A stretch of DNA of 64,000 bases from Paracoccus marinus (GTDB taxonomy: Bacteria > Pseudomonadota > Alphaproteobacteria > Rhodobacterales > Rhodobacteraceae), in the NCBI RefSeq assembly GCF_007018965.1, contig NZ_VJYZ01000033.1:186001-250000 (forward strand), read 5' to 3'. Below are positions 1 to 8,527 of the stretch, piece by piece. The translations under genes and the position numbers were made by a program. How positions within the stretch are numbered: position 1 is the first letter of the stretch; the number at the start of each line of letters is the position of its first letter. Under the pieces are notes generated by a model that saw nothing but the letters and a program-made list of their open reading frames with translations, searched no databases and had not been told where the DNA came from.

Positions 1-64
1 ACGATATCCCCGGCGACAGCTGGTCGCCGAGGATCAGGATCAGGCGCGGCTTATCCGCGGGCAT
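1..64 (-). CDS. Cryptochrome/photolyase-like protein (DPRP/FeS-BCP type), N-terminal 21 residues only
   Basis: This is the 5' end of a gene running off the left edge. Its ATG is at 64, and the first residues include the string RLILILGDQLSP. That string is the hallmark start of deoxyribodipyrimidine photolyase-related proteins (PF04244), the iron-sulfur bacterial cryptochromes and (6-4) photolyases typified by Agrobacterium PhrB. These are flavoproteins that repair UV photoproducts or sense light. The start codon lies 14 bases inside the end of crtI in another frame, so it is very probably co-transcribed and coupled with the carotenoid genes. Only about 4% of a typical ~500-residue protein is visible; the FAD site and cysteine ligands lie outside the window. 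It does not match the start of crtB, which might be expected here. Confidence 0.75.
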   Translation of the reverse strand, partial: MPADKPRLILILGDQLSPGIS

Positions 65-1550
65 CGGCGAGCATCAGCCCGGCGGTGGCCTTGGCCGACC
101 CCACGACGCCGGGGATACCCGCGCCGGGATGCGTCCCCGCGCCGACGATGAACACGTTGCGGATGCGGTCGTCGCGGTTGTGGGGGCGGAACCAGGCCGA
201 TTGCGTCAGGATCGGCTCGACCGAAAAGGCGCTGCCGTGGTGCGCGTTCAGTTCGGACGCGAAGTCCGAAGGCGTGAACACGAACCGCGTGGTGAGCGAC
301 CGGCGCAGGCCGGGGATCAGCCGTTCCTCCAAGGTGGCGAGGATGCGGTCGGCGTATTCCTCGCCCTTCGCGGCCCAGTCCACGTCGGCGCGGCCGAGAT
401 GGGGGACGGGGGCCAGCACGTAGTGCGTCGACTGGCCCGGCGGGGCCATGGACGGGTCGGTCACGCAGGGCGAATGCAGGTACAGCGAATAGTCCAGCGG
501 CAGCGCGGGGCCGCCGAAGATTTCGGTCACCAGCTCGCGGTAGCGCGGGCCGAACACGACCATGTGGTGCGCGAGCCCTTCTGGCAGATGGTCCAGCCCG
601 AAATGGCAGACGAAGAGCGACATCGACCAGCGCTTGCGCCCAAGGCTGCGCGCCATCGACTTGCCGCGCGGCGTTCCGCCCAGCAGGTCGCGGTAGTGGT
701 GCATCACGTCGGCGTTCGACGCCACCTGCGCGCAGCCGATCCGCCGCCCGTCCGCCAGCGTGACGCCGGTGGCGCGCGCGCCCTCGACCTCGATCCGCGC
801 GACGCGGGCGTTCAGTTCCAGATGCCCGCCGAGGCGCTGGAAGTGCCGCGCCATGCCCGCGACCAGCGCGTTGGTGCCGCCCTTGGCGAACCAAACGCCG
901 CCCTTTCGTTCCAGCGCGTGGATCAGCAGGTAGATCGAGCTGGTGGTGAACGGATTGCCGCCGACCAGCAGCGAATGAAAGCTGAACGCCTGCCGCAGCC
1001 GGGGGTCCTTGATGAACCGCGAGACGACCGAATAGACGGACCGGTACGCCTGCAGCCGGACCAGCTGAGGCGCGACCCGCATCATGTCGGAAAACGACTG
1101 GAACGGCACGGTGCCGAGCTTGTCGTAGCCTTCGGCCATCACCTCGCGCGAGTAGGCGAGGAAGCGGCGGTAGCCTTCGACATCCGGCGGGTTGATCGCG
1201 TGGATCGCGGCCTCGATCCGGGCCTGGTCGTCGGCGTATTCGAATGTCGAGCCGTCCGGGAAGACGAGGCGGTAGAACGGCTCGACCGGAACCAGCGTCA
1301 CGTCGTCGCCGATCCGGTGGCGGCTCAGGCTCCACAGCTCGGCCAGCGCGGCAGGGTCGGTGATGACGGTCGGGCCCGCGTCGAAGACATGGCCGCGCTC
1401 GTGCCAGACATAGGCCCGCCCGCCGGGCTTGTCGCGCGCCTCGACCAGCACCACGCGGCGGCCCGCCGCCTGAAGGCGGATCGCGAGCGCAAGGCCGCCG
1501 AGGCCCGCGCCGATCACCACGGCGTCGCAAGTCTGGGGCAGGGATGTCAT
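51..1550 (-). CDS. crtI: Phytoene desaturase CrtI
   Basis: This protein of 499 residues is an FAD-dependent desaturase that converts phytoene to lycopene. The N-terminus carries the dinucleotide-binding motif GAGLGG at residues 14-19, followed by a conserved acidic residue and PGGRAYV. The C-terminus carries the family signature GAGTHPGAGIPGVVGSAK starting at residue 470. Length and both signatures match bacterial CrtI. Its ATG overlaps the TGA of crtY by four bases (ATGA), and its own end overlaps the start of a photolyase-like gene. The desaturation product feeds CrtY upstream in the same operon. No frameshift or missing motif is seen. The protein is expected to be membrane-associated. Confidence 0.96.
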   Translation of the reverse strand: MTSLPQTCDAVVIGAGLGGLALAIRLQAAGRRVVLVEARDKPGGRAYVWHERGHVFDAGPTVITDPAALAELWSLSRHRIGDDVTLVPVEPFYRLVFPDGSTFEYADDQARIEAAIHAINPPDVEGYRRFLAYSREVMAEGYDKLGTVPFQSFSDMMRVAPQLVRLQAYRSVYSVVSRFIKDPRLRQAFSFHSLLVGGNPFTTSSIYLLIHALERKGGVWFAKGGTNALVAGMARHFQRLGGHLELNARVARIEVEGARATGVTLADGRRIGCAQVASNADVMHHYRDLLGGTPRGKSMARSLGRKRWSMSLFVCHFGLDHLPEGLAHHMVVFGPRYRELVTEIFGGPALPLDYSLYLHSPCVTDPSMAPPGQSTHYVLAPVPHLGRADVDWAAKGEEYADRILATLEERLIPGLRRSLTTRFVFTPSDFASELNAHHGSAFSVEPILTQSAWFRPHNRDDRIRNVFIVGAGTHPGAGIPGVVGSAKATAGLMLADARG

Positions 1551-2767
1551 GTCGTGCGCTTTCGTCTGAGGTCGTCGATCAGCGGGCCTTCGCGCAGGCA
1601 GGGCAGCGCATCGCGGACCGGGATCGGGGGGCGGCCGATCAGGATGCGGGCCTGGTCGGCGCGGGTCAGGTCGCCCGCGTAGAACCGCTCGATCAGCGGC
1701 TCGGGCAGGCGGTAGAACCGTTCCAGCACCTTGCGCCGCGCGGCCGGCGCCGCGCCCATGAACAGCATCCGGCTGAGCAGGCGCAGGAACCCCTGCCGCG
1801 CGGCGGTGTCCAGCGCAAAGCGGCGCATCGCCGCCATGACGCCGGCGGTCGAGGCGGGGGCGTCCAGCAGCGCCGCGGCGATCGTGTCGGCCGCGCGCGC
1901 GGCCAGCGGCAGCGAGTAGCCCGTGACGGGGTGGAACAGGCCCGCGCGCATCCCCGCCGGGACCGGGCCGCCGGCCGCGTCGTTCCACAGCGCTTCGGCG
2001 TCGAATGCCATTGCGATGGGCAGGACGCCATGCTCGCGCCGCATCTCGGTCCCGTCCCAGCCCTGCGCGCGGGCGTAGTCGCCGATCCCGGCGGCGAAGC
2101 TCGCATGATCCAGCGCGGGGCCGTCCGAATAGCGGGTATCCTCGATCAGGATCCGGTCGGGCGCGAAGGGCAGGGTATAGACGAAGCGGTAGCCGTCCCG
2201 CTGGTCCACCGTCGCGTCCATGATGATCGGCAGGGCGCGGCCGTGCGGGCGGGGGGTGCGGATCTCGACCCCCACGAATTTCTGCCAGCCGAGCGCGAGA
2301 TAGCCGCGCGGCACCCGGCCTGTCGCGTCGATGACGCAGGGCGCGTCAAGGCGGGTGCCGTCCTGAAGCTCGGCCCCCGCCGCGCCGATCGCGGCCGCGC
2401 GGCCGGGGCAAAGCGTGACCATCGGCAGCGCCTGAACCGCCGCGCGCAGCGACTGCGTCGTGAGGCTCGCGTAGCCCGCGCGCAGGCGGCGGGCGAAGGC
2501 GGGGAACCGCACCTCTTGCCCCGGCCAGCGGTGGGCGATGGCGGGGGCGATCCACCGGGCGGCGTCGGGGGACAGGTCGGTGTCGTGGAACGACCAGGTG
2601 TGGCTGCCCGACTGGTCGGGCGCGGGCGTGCCCGCGTCCACAATGATCACGCGGCGGCTTGCGTCGCGGGCCGCGATCGCCAGCGCGATCAGGCTGCCCG
2701 CCAGCCCGCCGCCGACGATCAGCACGTCGGCGTGGGTCGCGGGCGGGGGCGCGGGAAAGCCCGTCAT
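1547..2767 (-). CDS. crtY: Lycopene beta-cyclase CrtY
   Basis: This protein of 406 residues cyclises lycopene to beta-carotene. A Rossmann-type motif GGGLAG sits at residues 19-24. It is followed by CrtY-type blocks: HTWSFHD, a mid-protein GWQKFVGVE, RILIEDTRYSD, which corresponds to the acidic motif needed for activity in bacterial CrtY, and GLFHPVTGYSLP. It is translationally coupled on both sides: its start overlaps the crtX stop by four bases and its stop overlaps the crtI start by four bases. Its presence shows the pathway makes cyclic carotenoids (beta-carotene or zeaxanthin type) rather than the acyclic spheroidene type of phototrophic Rhodobacter. Confidence 0.95.
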   Translation of the reverse strand: MTGFPAPPPATHADVLIVGGGLAGSLIALAIAARDASRRVIIVDAGTPAPDQSGSHTWSFHDTDLSPDAARWIAPAIAHRWPGQEVRFPAFARRLRAGYASLTTQSLRAAVQALPMVTLCPGRAAAIGAAGAELQDGTRLDAPCVIDATGRVPRGYLALGWQKFVGVEIRTPRPHGRALPIIMDATVDQRDGYRFVYTLPFAPDRILIEDTRYSDGPALDHASFAAGIGDYARAQGWDGTEMRREHGVLPIAMAFDAEALWNDAAGGPVPAGMRAGLFHPVTGYSLPLAARAADTIAAALLDAPASTAGVMAAMRRFALDTAARQGFLRLLSRMLFMGAAPAARRKVLERFYRLPEPLIERFYAGDLTRADQARILIGRPPIPVRDALPCLREGPLIDDLRRKRTT

Positions 2768-3987
2768 CGCGCCCGCCCCAGTGCCGCCTCGACCGCGTCG
2801 GCGGCGGCGCGCGCCCCGCCCGCGCCCGCGATCTCGGCCCGCGCGGGGTCCAGCGCGGTGCGGTATCGCGGGTCGGTCGTGACGGCGCTCAGCGCCTGCG
2901 CCAGCCGCTCGGCCGTGGCCTGGCGGGGCGGCAGCACGACCGCCGCGCCCGCGCGGGTGAGCCGCGCGGCGATGCCGTTCTGGTCGTTGCCGAGCGGCAG
3001 CGCCACCATCGGCACCCCCATCCCCGCCGCGTCCAGCACGGTGTTGAGCCCGCCATGCGTCACCACCGCGCTGGCCCCGGCGATCGTCGGCAGCTGGTCG
3101 AAATACGCGCGCACGTCGATGTGGCCGGGCCAGATCGCGGCCAGCGCCGCCGCCTCGGTTTCCGACAGCCCGTCGCAATGGGCCAGTGCAAGGTTCGTGC
3201 CCGCCCGCCGCGCCGCCCGGGCGATCACGCGGAACAGCCGCAGCCGCCCGCCCGCGATCGTCCCGAGCGAGGCAAAGACATAAGGCGCGCCGCCGAAGGG
3301 CGGGGCACCGTCCGCCCCGGTGGGACGGCGGATCGGGCCTACGACCGGACCGACCGGGTTCGGCCGCGGGAAATCCAGCGCCGCGATCCACTGGGCGATC
3401 GACCCTTCGGCCGCGACCCAGTCGGACGGGCGGTCGCGGACGGGCAGGCCGTGCATCCGGCAGCCCTCGGCGAGCGCCCGGCGCTGCGCGGTCATCAGCC
3501 AGTCCGACACGCGCCACGCGCCCTGCGCGCGCCTGACCCCGTCCTCGCCCTCGCGCCAGTCCCAGCCGACATAGGGCGGCGGCACGCCCGGGTCGCGGCG
3601 CAGCGGCAGCGACGCGGCCAGCGTCACGCGCGGCACGCCCGCGGCTTCGGCGGCAAGACTGCCGCCCGGCTCCATCTCGTCCACCACGGCGATGTCGGCG
3701 CGGGCGCGGCTAAGCGCCTGCGGCCCGCCGGTCGCGTGGGCGCGGGTGGCGCGGGCGGTGTCGCGCAGCAGGCGCACGAAGCCCGGCAGGCCGCCGCCGA
3801 TCCGGGCGGCGTCGACCGGGCCGGGAAAGGGCTGGAACCCCGCCCCTTCGCGCCGCGCGTGGGGCGCGAGCGACGGGGGACCCACGAAGATCGCCTGATG
3901 GCCGCGCGCCGACAGCTCGGCCGCGAGCGCCCCGTGGACGGCCGCGTGGCTGCGATAGGCGGGCATGAGGAACGCGATCCGGGCCAT
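2764..3987 (-). CDS. crtX: Zeaxanthin glucosyltransferase CrtX
   Basis: This protein of 407 residues is a GT1-family glycosyltransferase expected to move glucose from UDP-glucose to the hydroxyl groups of zeaxanthin. The N-terminal half is the acceptor domain, opening MARIAFLMPAYRSH. The C-terminal half carries the nucleotide-sugar signature around residues 300-330 (THGGLNTVLD, then GVPMVALPLGNDQ), as in Pantoea CrtX. It lies between crtE and crtY, the same order as in Pantoea clusters, and overlaps crtY by four bases. Zeaxanthin is implied as substrate, so a crtZ hydroxylase is expected elsewhere; it is not in the window. The product would be a polar, membrane-spanning carotenoid glucoside. 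Confidence 0.9.
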   Translation of the reverse strand: MARIAFLMPAYRSHAAVHGALAAELSARGHQAIFVGPPSLAPHARREGAGFQPFPGPVDAARIGGGLPGFVRLLRDTARATRAHATGGPQALSRARADIAVVDEMEPGGSLAAEAAGVPRVTLAASLPLRRDPGVPPPYVGWDWREGEDGVRRAQGAWRVSDWLMTAQRRALAEGCRMHGLPVRDRPSDWVAAEGSIAQWIAALDFPRPNPVGPVVGPIRRPTGADGAPPFGGAPYVFASLGTIAGGRLRLFRVIARAARRAGTNLALAHCDGLSETEAAALAAIWPGHIDVRAYFDQLPTIAGASAVVTHGGLNTVLDAAGMGVPMVALPLGNDQNGIAARLTRAGAAVVLPPRQATAERLAQALSAVTTDPRYRTALDPARAEIAGAGGARAAADAVEAALGRAR

Positions 3988-3996
3988 CCTTCGGGA

Positions 3997-4989
3997 TCAG
4001 ACGGACGCGGCGTTGCGGCCGGCGGTCGCCGGTGCCACGCCTGCCCCGACACCGCCCGCCGCCGCGATCCCGTCCAGACCGCGCGGCAGCACCTGCGCGA
4101 TATAGTCGTCGACCGCCGTCGCGGTCAGCCCGCACTCCGACAAGCTGCGGTCCAGATCGGCCCGCAGGCGGTGATACAGCGCGACCGCCGCATCGACGCT
4201 GCGGACCGCCAGCTGCCCGCGCGCCGGGCTTCCGCCGCCCCCGCCATCCGCATCGCGGCCGACCGACTTGCCGGTCGATGCCTCGGTCCCCAGCGCGTCC
4301 GACAGGTCGTCGAGGCATTGAAAGCACCGCCCCAGCGGCAGTCCCAGCGCCGCCAGCGCGGCCTGCCGCTCTGGCCCCGCGTCGGCGGCCAGCGCCACCA
4401 TCTCGAACCCGCAGACGAACAGCGCCCCGGTCTTGAGGTCGTGTTCCTGTTCGACCCCGGCGGGCGACTTGCCGGGGCTCAGGTCGCGCATCTGCCCCTC
4501 GCACAGCCCGGCGGTGCCGACCGCGCGCGCAAGAAGCGCGGCCATCCCCGCCTGCTGGACCGCCGGGCCGGGCGCGCGGGCGACGATGCCCACCGCCTCG
4601 GCCACCAGCGCGATGCCGGCAAGGATCGTCGTGGCCTCGCCGTGGCTGACGTGAAAGGCGGGCGTGCCGCGCCGCAGGTCGGCGTTGTCCATCGACGGCA
4701 GGTCGTCGATCAGAAGCGACGCGGTATGCACCATCTCGCAGGCCATGGCCGCTTCCAGCACGGCGTCGCGGACGGGGCCCTGGGTGCCCAGCACGTCGCC
4801 CGTCAGGATCATCAGCGTGCCGCGAAAGCACTTGCCCTGCGCGTCCAGCGACTGCGCCAGCACGCGGCCCAAGCCCGTCCCGCCGCCCCGCAGGTCCTGC
4901 GACAACTCCTGCAGCCGCGCGATCAACCGCGCGCGCGCCGCCACCGCCGGTCCCGGCGCGTCCTGCGGAATGTCCTTGCTGTAGCCCAT
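3997..4989 (-). CDS. crtE: Geranylgeranyl diphosphate synthase CrtE
   Basis: This protein of 330 residues is a trans-prenyltransferase supplying GGPP for phytoene synthesis. The first aspartate-rich motif is DDLPSMD at residues 95-101, followed by NADLRRG. The second is DDLSD near residue 228. The downstream ATG (MGYSKD) was chosen because the stretch before it is basic, low-complexity and unlike the family; an in-frame ATG lies upstream at 5058. Expected carotenoid-operon position: first gene, nine bases before crtX. It faces the Mfd-like gene across 265 bases, which must hold both promoters. The internal DNADL replaces the more usual DDA(D/G)L but keeps the Mg-binding aspartates. Confidence 0.93.
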   Translation of the reverse strand: MGYSKDIPQDAPGPAVAARARLIARLQELSQDLRGGGTGLGRVLAQSLDAQGKCFRGTLMILTGDVLGTQGPVRDAVLEAAMACEMVHTASLLIDDLPSMDNADLRRGTPAFHVSHGEATTILAGIALVAEAVGIVARAPGPAVQQAGMAALLARAVGTAGLCEGQMRDLSPGKSPAGVEQEHDLKTGALFVCGFEMVALAADAGPERQAALAALGLPLGRCFQCLDDLSDALGTEASTGKSVGRDADGGGGGSPARGQLAVRSVDAAVALYHRLRADLDRSLSECGLTATAVDDYIAQVLPRGLDGIAAAGGVGAGVAPATAGRNAASV

Positions 4990-5254
4990 CGCCCGCCATG
5001 TCCGCTTTTCCCGGCGAAGGTTGTGCCGCACGGGCGACGATTGCAAACCGAAACGCATGCCGGGCGTGCGCCGCGTCGGGTTGCGCCGCGTCACGGCTGC
5101 CCGGCCGCGAGTGGGCAGAACCCGGTGCCGCTGAACGGCGCGCGCGCATGGGCGAAAATCGCGCGCCTGTCCATCTGCCGTTTATCAACTCGCGGCGGCG
5201 GATCCGGCGCCGCCTGTCCCGGGTTGGCCGGTGCCATCGAAGCCCAAGGTAGCC
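4990..5254. promoter_or_regulatory. Divergent intergenic region between crtE and the Mfd-like gene
   Basis: These 265 bases separate two divergent transcription units and should contain the promoters of both the carotenoid operon and the helicase gene. I looked for a PpsR/CrtJ-type TGT-N12-ACA site and found none. No convincing -35/-10 pair stands out. The region is slightly less GC-rich around 5035-5060 and 5150-5190. Confidence 0.5.
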
Positions 5255-8200
5255 ATGCCCGCCAGAACCGCCAAAGATACCGCCGCCGCCGATCGCAGGC
5301 CCACCCACCCCCGCATGGGCAACGCCGAGACGGCGGCCGCGCTGGCCGCGCTGCTGGCGGACGGCGACGTGATCTTCGCCGCCGGGACCGAGGCGGAGGC
5401 GACTTCGGTCGCCCGCTCGCTCGCCGCCGCCGCGCCGGACGCCGCGGTGGTGTTCCTGCCCGACAGCGATGCGCTGCTGGCGCAGGACGCCCCGGCCTCG
5501 CCCGCGAACATCGGTCTTCGCAACACGGCGCTCGTGCGGCTCGACGAGCTTGCCGCGCAGTCCGATCGCGCCCCCGTCGCGCTGGTCACGACGGGCGAGG
5601 CGCTGGCCTGCGCGTTCCCCCGGCCCGGCGCCGCCCGCGACACGATGCTGACGCTTGCGACCGGCGACGCGGCCGAGGACGAGGCGTTCGTCGCGGACCT
5701 CGTCGCGATGGGCTATGTCGAGGACAACCGCGTGGACGAGCCGGGCGAGGTGGCCTTGCAGGGTCAGGTCGTCGATATCTTCCCCGGACAGGCCGAGGAC
5801 CCGGTGCGGATCGAAATCGAGGACGGCCGGATCGTCCAGATCAGCCGCTACGACCTCATCGACCAGCGCACGGTCGAGGACGTGGCCGACGTCACGGTCG
5901 CGCGCCTGACCGAATTGCCGCTGACCGACGATTCTGCGGCGCTGATCGACCACCTGCCCGACGCGCGCATCGTCCTGCCCCGCACGGCCGAGCGCAGGCG
6001 CGCGCAGATGCTGGCGCTCGCCGACGAGATCGAGGGGGGCGAGGGTCGCGTCAGGCGCAGGCTTCTGGCCGAGGCGGACTGGCGTGACCGGCTGGCCGGG
6101 CGCGAGATCGTGACGCTGCCGCCGGGCGGCGAGCCGCCGCCGCGCTTCGTGGAAGGCAAGGCGCCGCTCAAGGCCTTTGCCAAGGCGGCCAAGGCCGCGA
6201 TGGCCGATGGCGAGCGGGTGGTGCTGCTGGGGGCCGAGCGCGACCTGCGGTTCCTTGCCCGCCGCGCGCCGGCCGTTCTGGGGCAGGACGCGCGCGAGGT
6301 GGAAAGCTGGGCCGAGGTGGTCGCGGCGGATGCGGGCAGCGTCCTGTCGCTCGCCATGCCGTGCGGGCGCGGCTTTCGCCGCGACGGCGTGCTGGCCGTC
6401 GCGGCGGCGGACCTGCTGGGCAGCCGCGCGCGGCGCGACGACACGGGCCGCACGGGCGGGCCCGCCACGCTCGAAACGGTGGACATCGCCATCGGCGACG
6501 TGGTCGTCCACGAGGAACACGGGATCGGCGTCGTCGCCGGCATCGAGGCGCTGCCCGCCCCCGAAGGCGTCGAGGATCCGGGCGACGCGATCCGCCTGAC
6601 CTATGCGGACGACGCCGACCGGCTGGTTCCGGTGGCGCAGGCCCACCAGATCTGGCGCTACGGGGCCGAGCCCGAGGCGGTGACGCTGGACCGGCTGGAC
6701 GGGTCGAGCTGGCGCAAGCGCCGCGCCGGGATCGAGGCGGCGGTGGCCGAGACGGCGGCGGGCCTGGCCGCGCTGGCGGCGGAACGCGAGACGCGGACAG
6801 CGCCGGTGTTCGACCCCGACCCGTCCGACTACGAACGCTTCGCGGCCGGGTTCGCGCACAGCGAGACCGCCGACCAGGCCCGCGCGATCGAGGCGGTGCG
6901 CGACGATCTCGCCTCGGGCAAGCCGATGGACCGGCTGGTCGTGGGCGACGTGGGCTTCGGCAAGACCGAGGTCGCGCTGCGCGCCGCGGCCATCGCGGTG
7001 CTGGCCGGGCGGCAGGTCGCGGTCGCGGCGCCGACGACCGTCCTCGCCCGCCAGCATATCGAGGAGTTCACCCGCCGCTTCGCCACGCTGGGCGTCAAGG
7101 TGGGCGGGCTGACGCGCCTGACCTCGGCCGCGGACCGCAAGGCGGTGCTGGCGGGGATCGCCGACGGGTCGGTGCGGGTGATCGTGGGCACCGGCGCGGT
7201 GGCGGGCAAGGGGGTCGAATACAAGGACCTCGGCCTTGTCGTGATCGACGAGGAACAGCGGTTCGGCAACGCCGACAAGGGCAAGCTGCGGGCGCTGTCG
7301 GCGGGTCATGTCCTGACGCTGACCGCGACGCCGATCCCGCGCACGCTGCAGACCGCGCTCATCGGCCTGCAGCAGCTGTCGGTGATCGCGACCGCGCCGG
7401 GACGGCGGCAGCCGATCCGCACCACCGTCGCCGAATACGACGCCGGGATGCTGCGCGCGGCGCTGCTGCGCGAACGGGCGCGGCGGGGGCAAAGCTTCGT
7501 CGTGGTGCCCCGCATCGGCGACATGGACGCAATGGCCGCGACGCTGAAGGACCTCGTCCCCGACCTCGGCGTGATCGCCGTCCACGGCAAGCTGCCCGCG
7601 GCGGACATCGACGAGGCGATGGTCCGCTTTGCCGGCGGCGACGGCGACGTGCTGCTGGCCACCAACATCATCGAGGCGGGGCTGGACGTGCCCCGCGCCA
7701 ACACCATGATCGTCAGCCGCGCCGACCGCTTCGGCCTGTCGCAACTGCACCAGCTGCGCGGGCGCGTGGGACGCGGCAACCGGCGCGGGCAGATGGTGAT
7801 GTTCACGGACGAAGGGGCCGAGATCGCGCCGCGCACGCTCAAGCGGCTTCAGACCCTCGCCTCGCTGAACCGTCTGGGCGCGGGGTTCGAGATCAGCGCC
7901 CGCGATCTTGACCTGCGCGGGGGCGGCGACATCCTGGGCGACACGCAGGCCGGGCACATGAAGCTGATCGGGGTCGATCTGTATCAGCAGTTGCTGGCCG
8001 ATGCGCTGGACACGCTGCGGGGCGAGCCGTCCGAACGCTGGACGCCCGAGCTTGCCATCGGCGCGCAGGGCCGCCTGCCCGAGGACTGGATCGCCGACGA
8101 CGACATCCGGCTTGGCACCTACATGCGGCTGGCCCGGCTTGACGAGCACGACGAGGTGGACCTGGTCGCGGCCGAGCTTGAGGATCGGTTCGGCGACATG

Positions 8201-8503
8201 CCCGATGCGGCGCGGGCGCTGATCGCGGCCACGCGCCTGCGCGCGGACGCGCGGCGGGCGGGCATCGCGAAGCTGGGCGCGGGTCCGGCCGGGATCGCGC
8301 TGCACCTGCGCGAGGGCGCGGCGCTGCCCGGCGCGCCGGGCGACTGGGGCCGTGACTGGGGCCTTGAGGACCGCGACGGCGTGATGGTGCTGCCCGAGGC
8401 GATCGACGATCCCGCCGCGCGGCTCGACCGGGTCGCGGCGCTGCTGCGCGACCTTGCCGGTGCAGCGGGCGCGGCCGGTGCGGGGGATGGCGACGGGGCG
8501 TGA
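5255..8503 (+). CDS. Mfd-like transcription-repair coupling factor (probable second, divergent copy)
   Basis: This protein of 1082 residues has the layout of Mfd: a UvrB-like N-terminal module, a CarD-like RNA-polymerase-interacting domain (VHEEHGIGVV), a RecG-like SF2 helicase and a C-terminal TRCF domain. Visible motifs are Walker A GDVGFGKTE, Walker B DEEQRFG, TATPIPRT and QLHQLRGRVGR. Mfd displaces stalled RNA polymerase and recruits UvrA. Several spots depart from housekeeping Mfd: NADKGKLRAL follows the DEEQ box where most have a KHKER-type stretch, DLDLRGGGDILG replaces the usual RGAGNLLG, and the protein is about 60-70 residues short. It therefore looks like a paralogue. The ATG at 5255 has AAGG seven bases upstream; a GTG at 5231 is the alternative. 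A housekeeping mfd elsewhere in the genome is expected. Confidence 0.82.
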   Translation: MPARTAKDTAAADRRPTHPRMGNAETAAALAALLADGDVIFAAGTEAEATSVARSLAAAAPDAAVVFLPDSDALLAQDAPASPANIGLRNTALVRLDELAAQSDRAPVALVTTGEALACAFPRPGAARDTMLTLATGDAAEDEAFVADLVAMGYVEDNRVDEPGEVALQGQVVDIFPGQAEDPVRIEIEDGRIVQISRYDLIDQRTVEDVADVTVARLTELPLTDDSAALIDHLPDARIVLPRTAERRRAQMLALADEIEGGEGRVRRRLLAEADWRDRLAGREIVTLPPGGEPPPRFVEGKAPLKAFAKAAKAAMADGERVVLLGAERDLRFLARRAPAVLGQDAREVESWAEVVAADAGSVLSLAMPCGRGFRRDGVLAVAAADLLGSRARRDDTGRTGGPATLETVDIAIGDVVVHEEHGIGVVAGIEALPAPEGVEDPGDAIRLTYADDADRLVPVAQAHQIWRYGAEPEAVTLDRLDGSSWRKRRAGIEAAVAETAAGLAALAAERETRTAPVFDPDPSDYERFAAGFAHSETADQARAIEAVRDDLASGKPMDRLVVGDVGFGKTEVALRAAAIAVLAGRQVAVAAPTTVLARQHIEEFTRRFATLGVKVGGLTRLTSAADRKAVLAGIADGSVRVIVGTGAVAGKGVEYKDLGLVVIDEEQRFGNADKGKLRALSAGHVLTLTATPIPRTLQTALIGLQQLSVIATAPGRRQPIRTTVAEYDAGMLRAALLRERARRGQSFVVVPRIGDMDAMAATLKDLVPDLGVIAVHGKLPAADIDEAMVRFAGGDGDVLLATNIIEAGLDVPRANTMIVSRADRFGLSQLHQLRGRVGRGNRRGQMVMFTDEGAEIAPRTLKRLQTLASLNRLGAGFEISARDLDLRGGGDILGDTQAGHMKLIGVDLYQQLLADALDTLRGEPSERWTPELAIGAQGRLPEDWIADDDIRLGTYMRLARLDEHDEVDLVAAELEDRFGDMPDAARALIAATRLRADARRAGIAKLGAGPAGIALHLREGAALPGAPGDWGRDWGLEDRDGVMVLPEAIDDPAARLDRVAALLRDLAGAAGAAGAGDGDGA

Positions 8504-8527
8504 TCCCGCCGCGCCGCGCCACCTTCT

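Noticed and set aside
1..64. Reading the left-edge gene as crtB (phytoene synthase)
   Set aside because: The frame starting at 64 gives RLILILGDQLS, a photolyase-type opening, and no crtB-like text (such as the usual early helix with aspartate motif) is visible.
4990..5254. PpsR/CrtJ-type operator in the crtE divergent region
   Set aside because: No TGT-N12-ACA arrangement was found on either strand.
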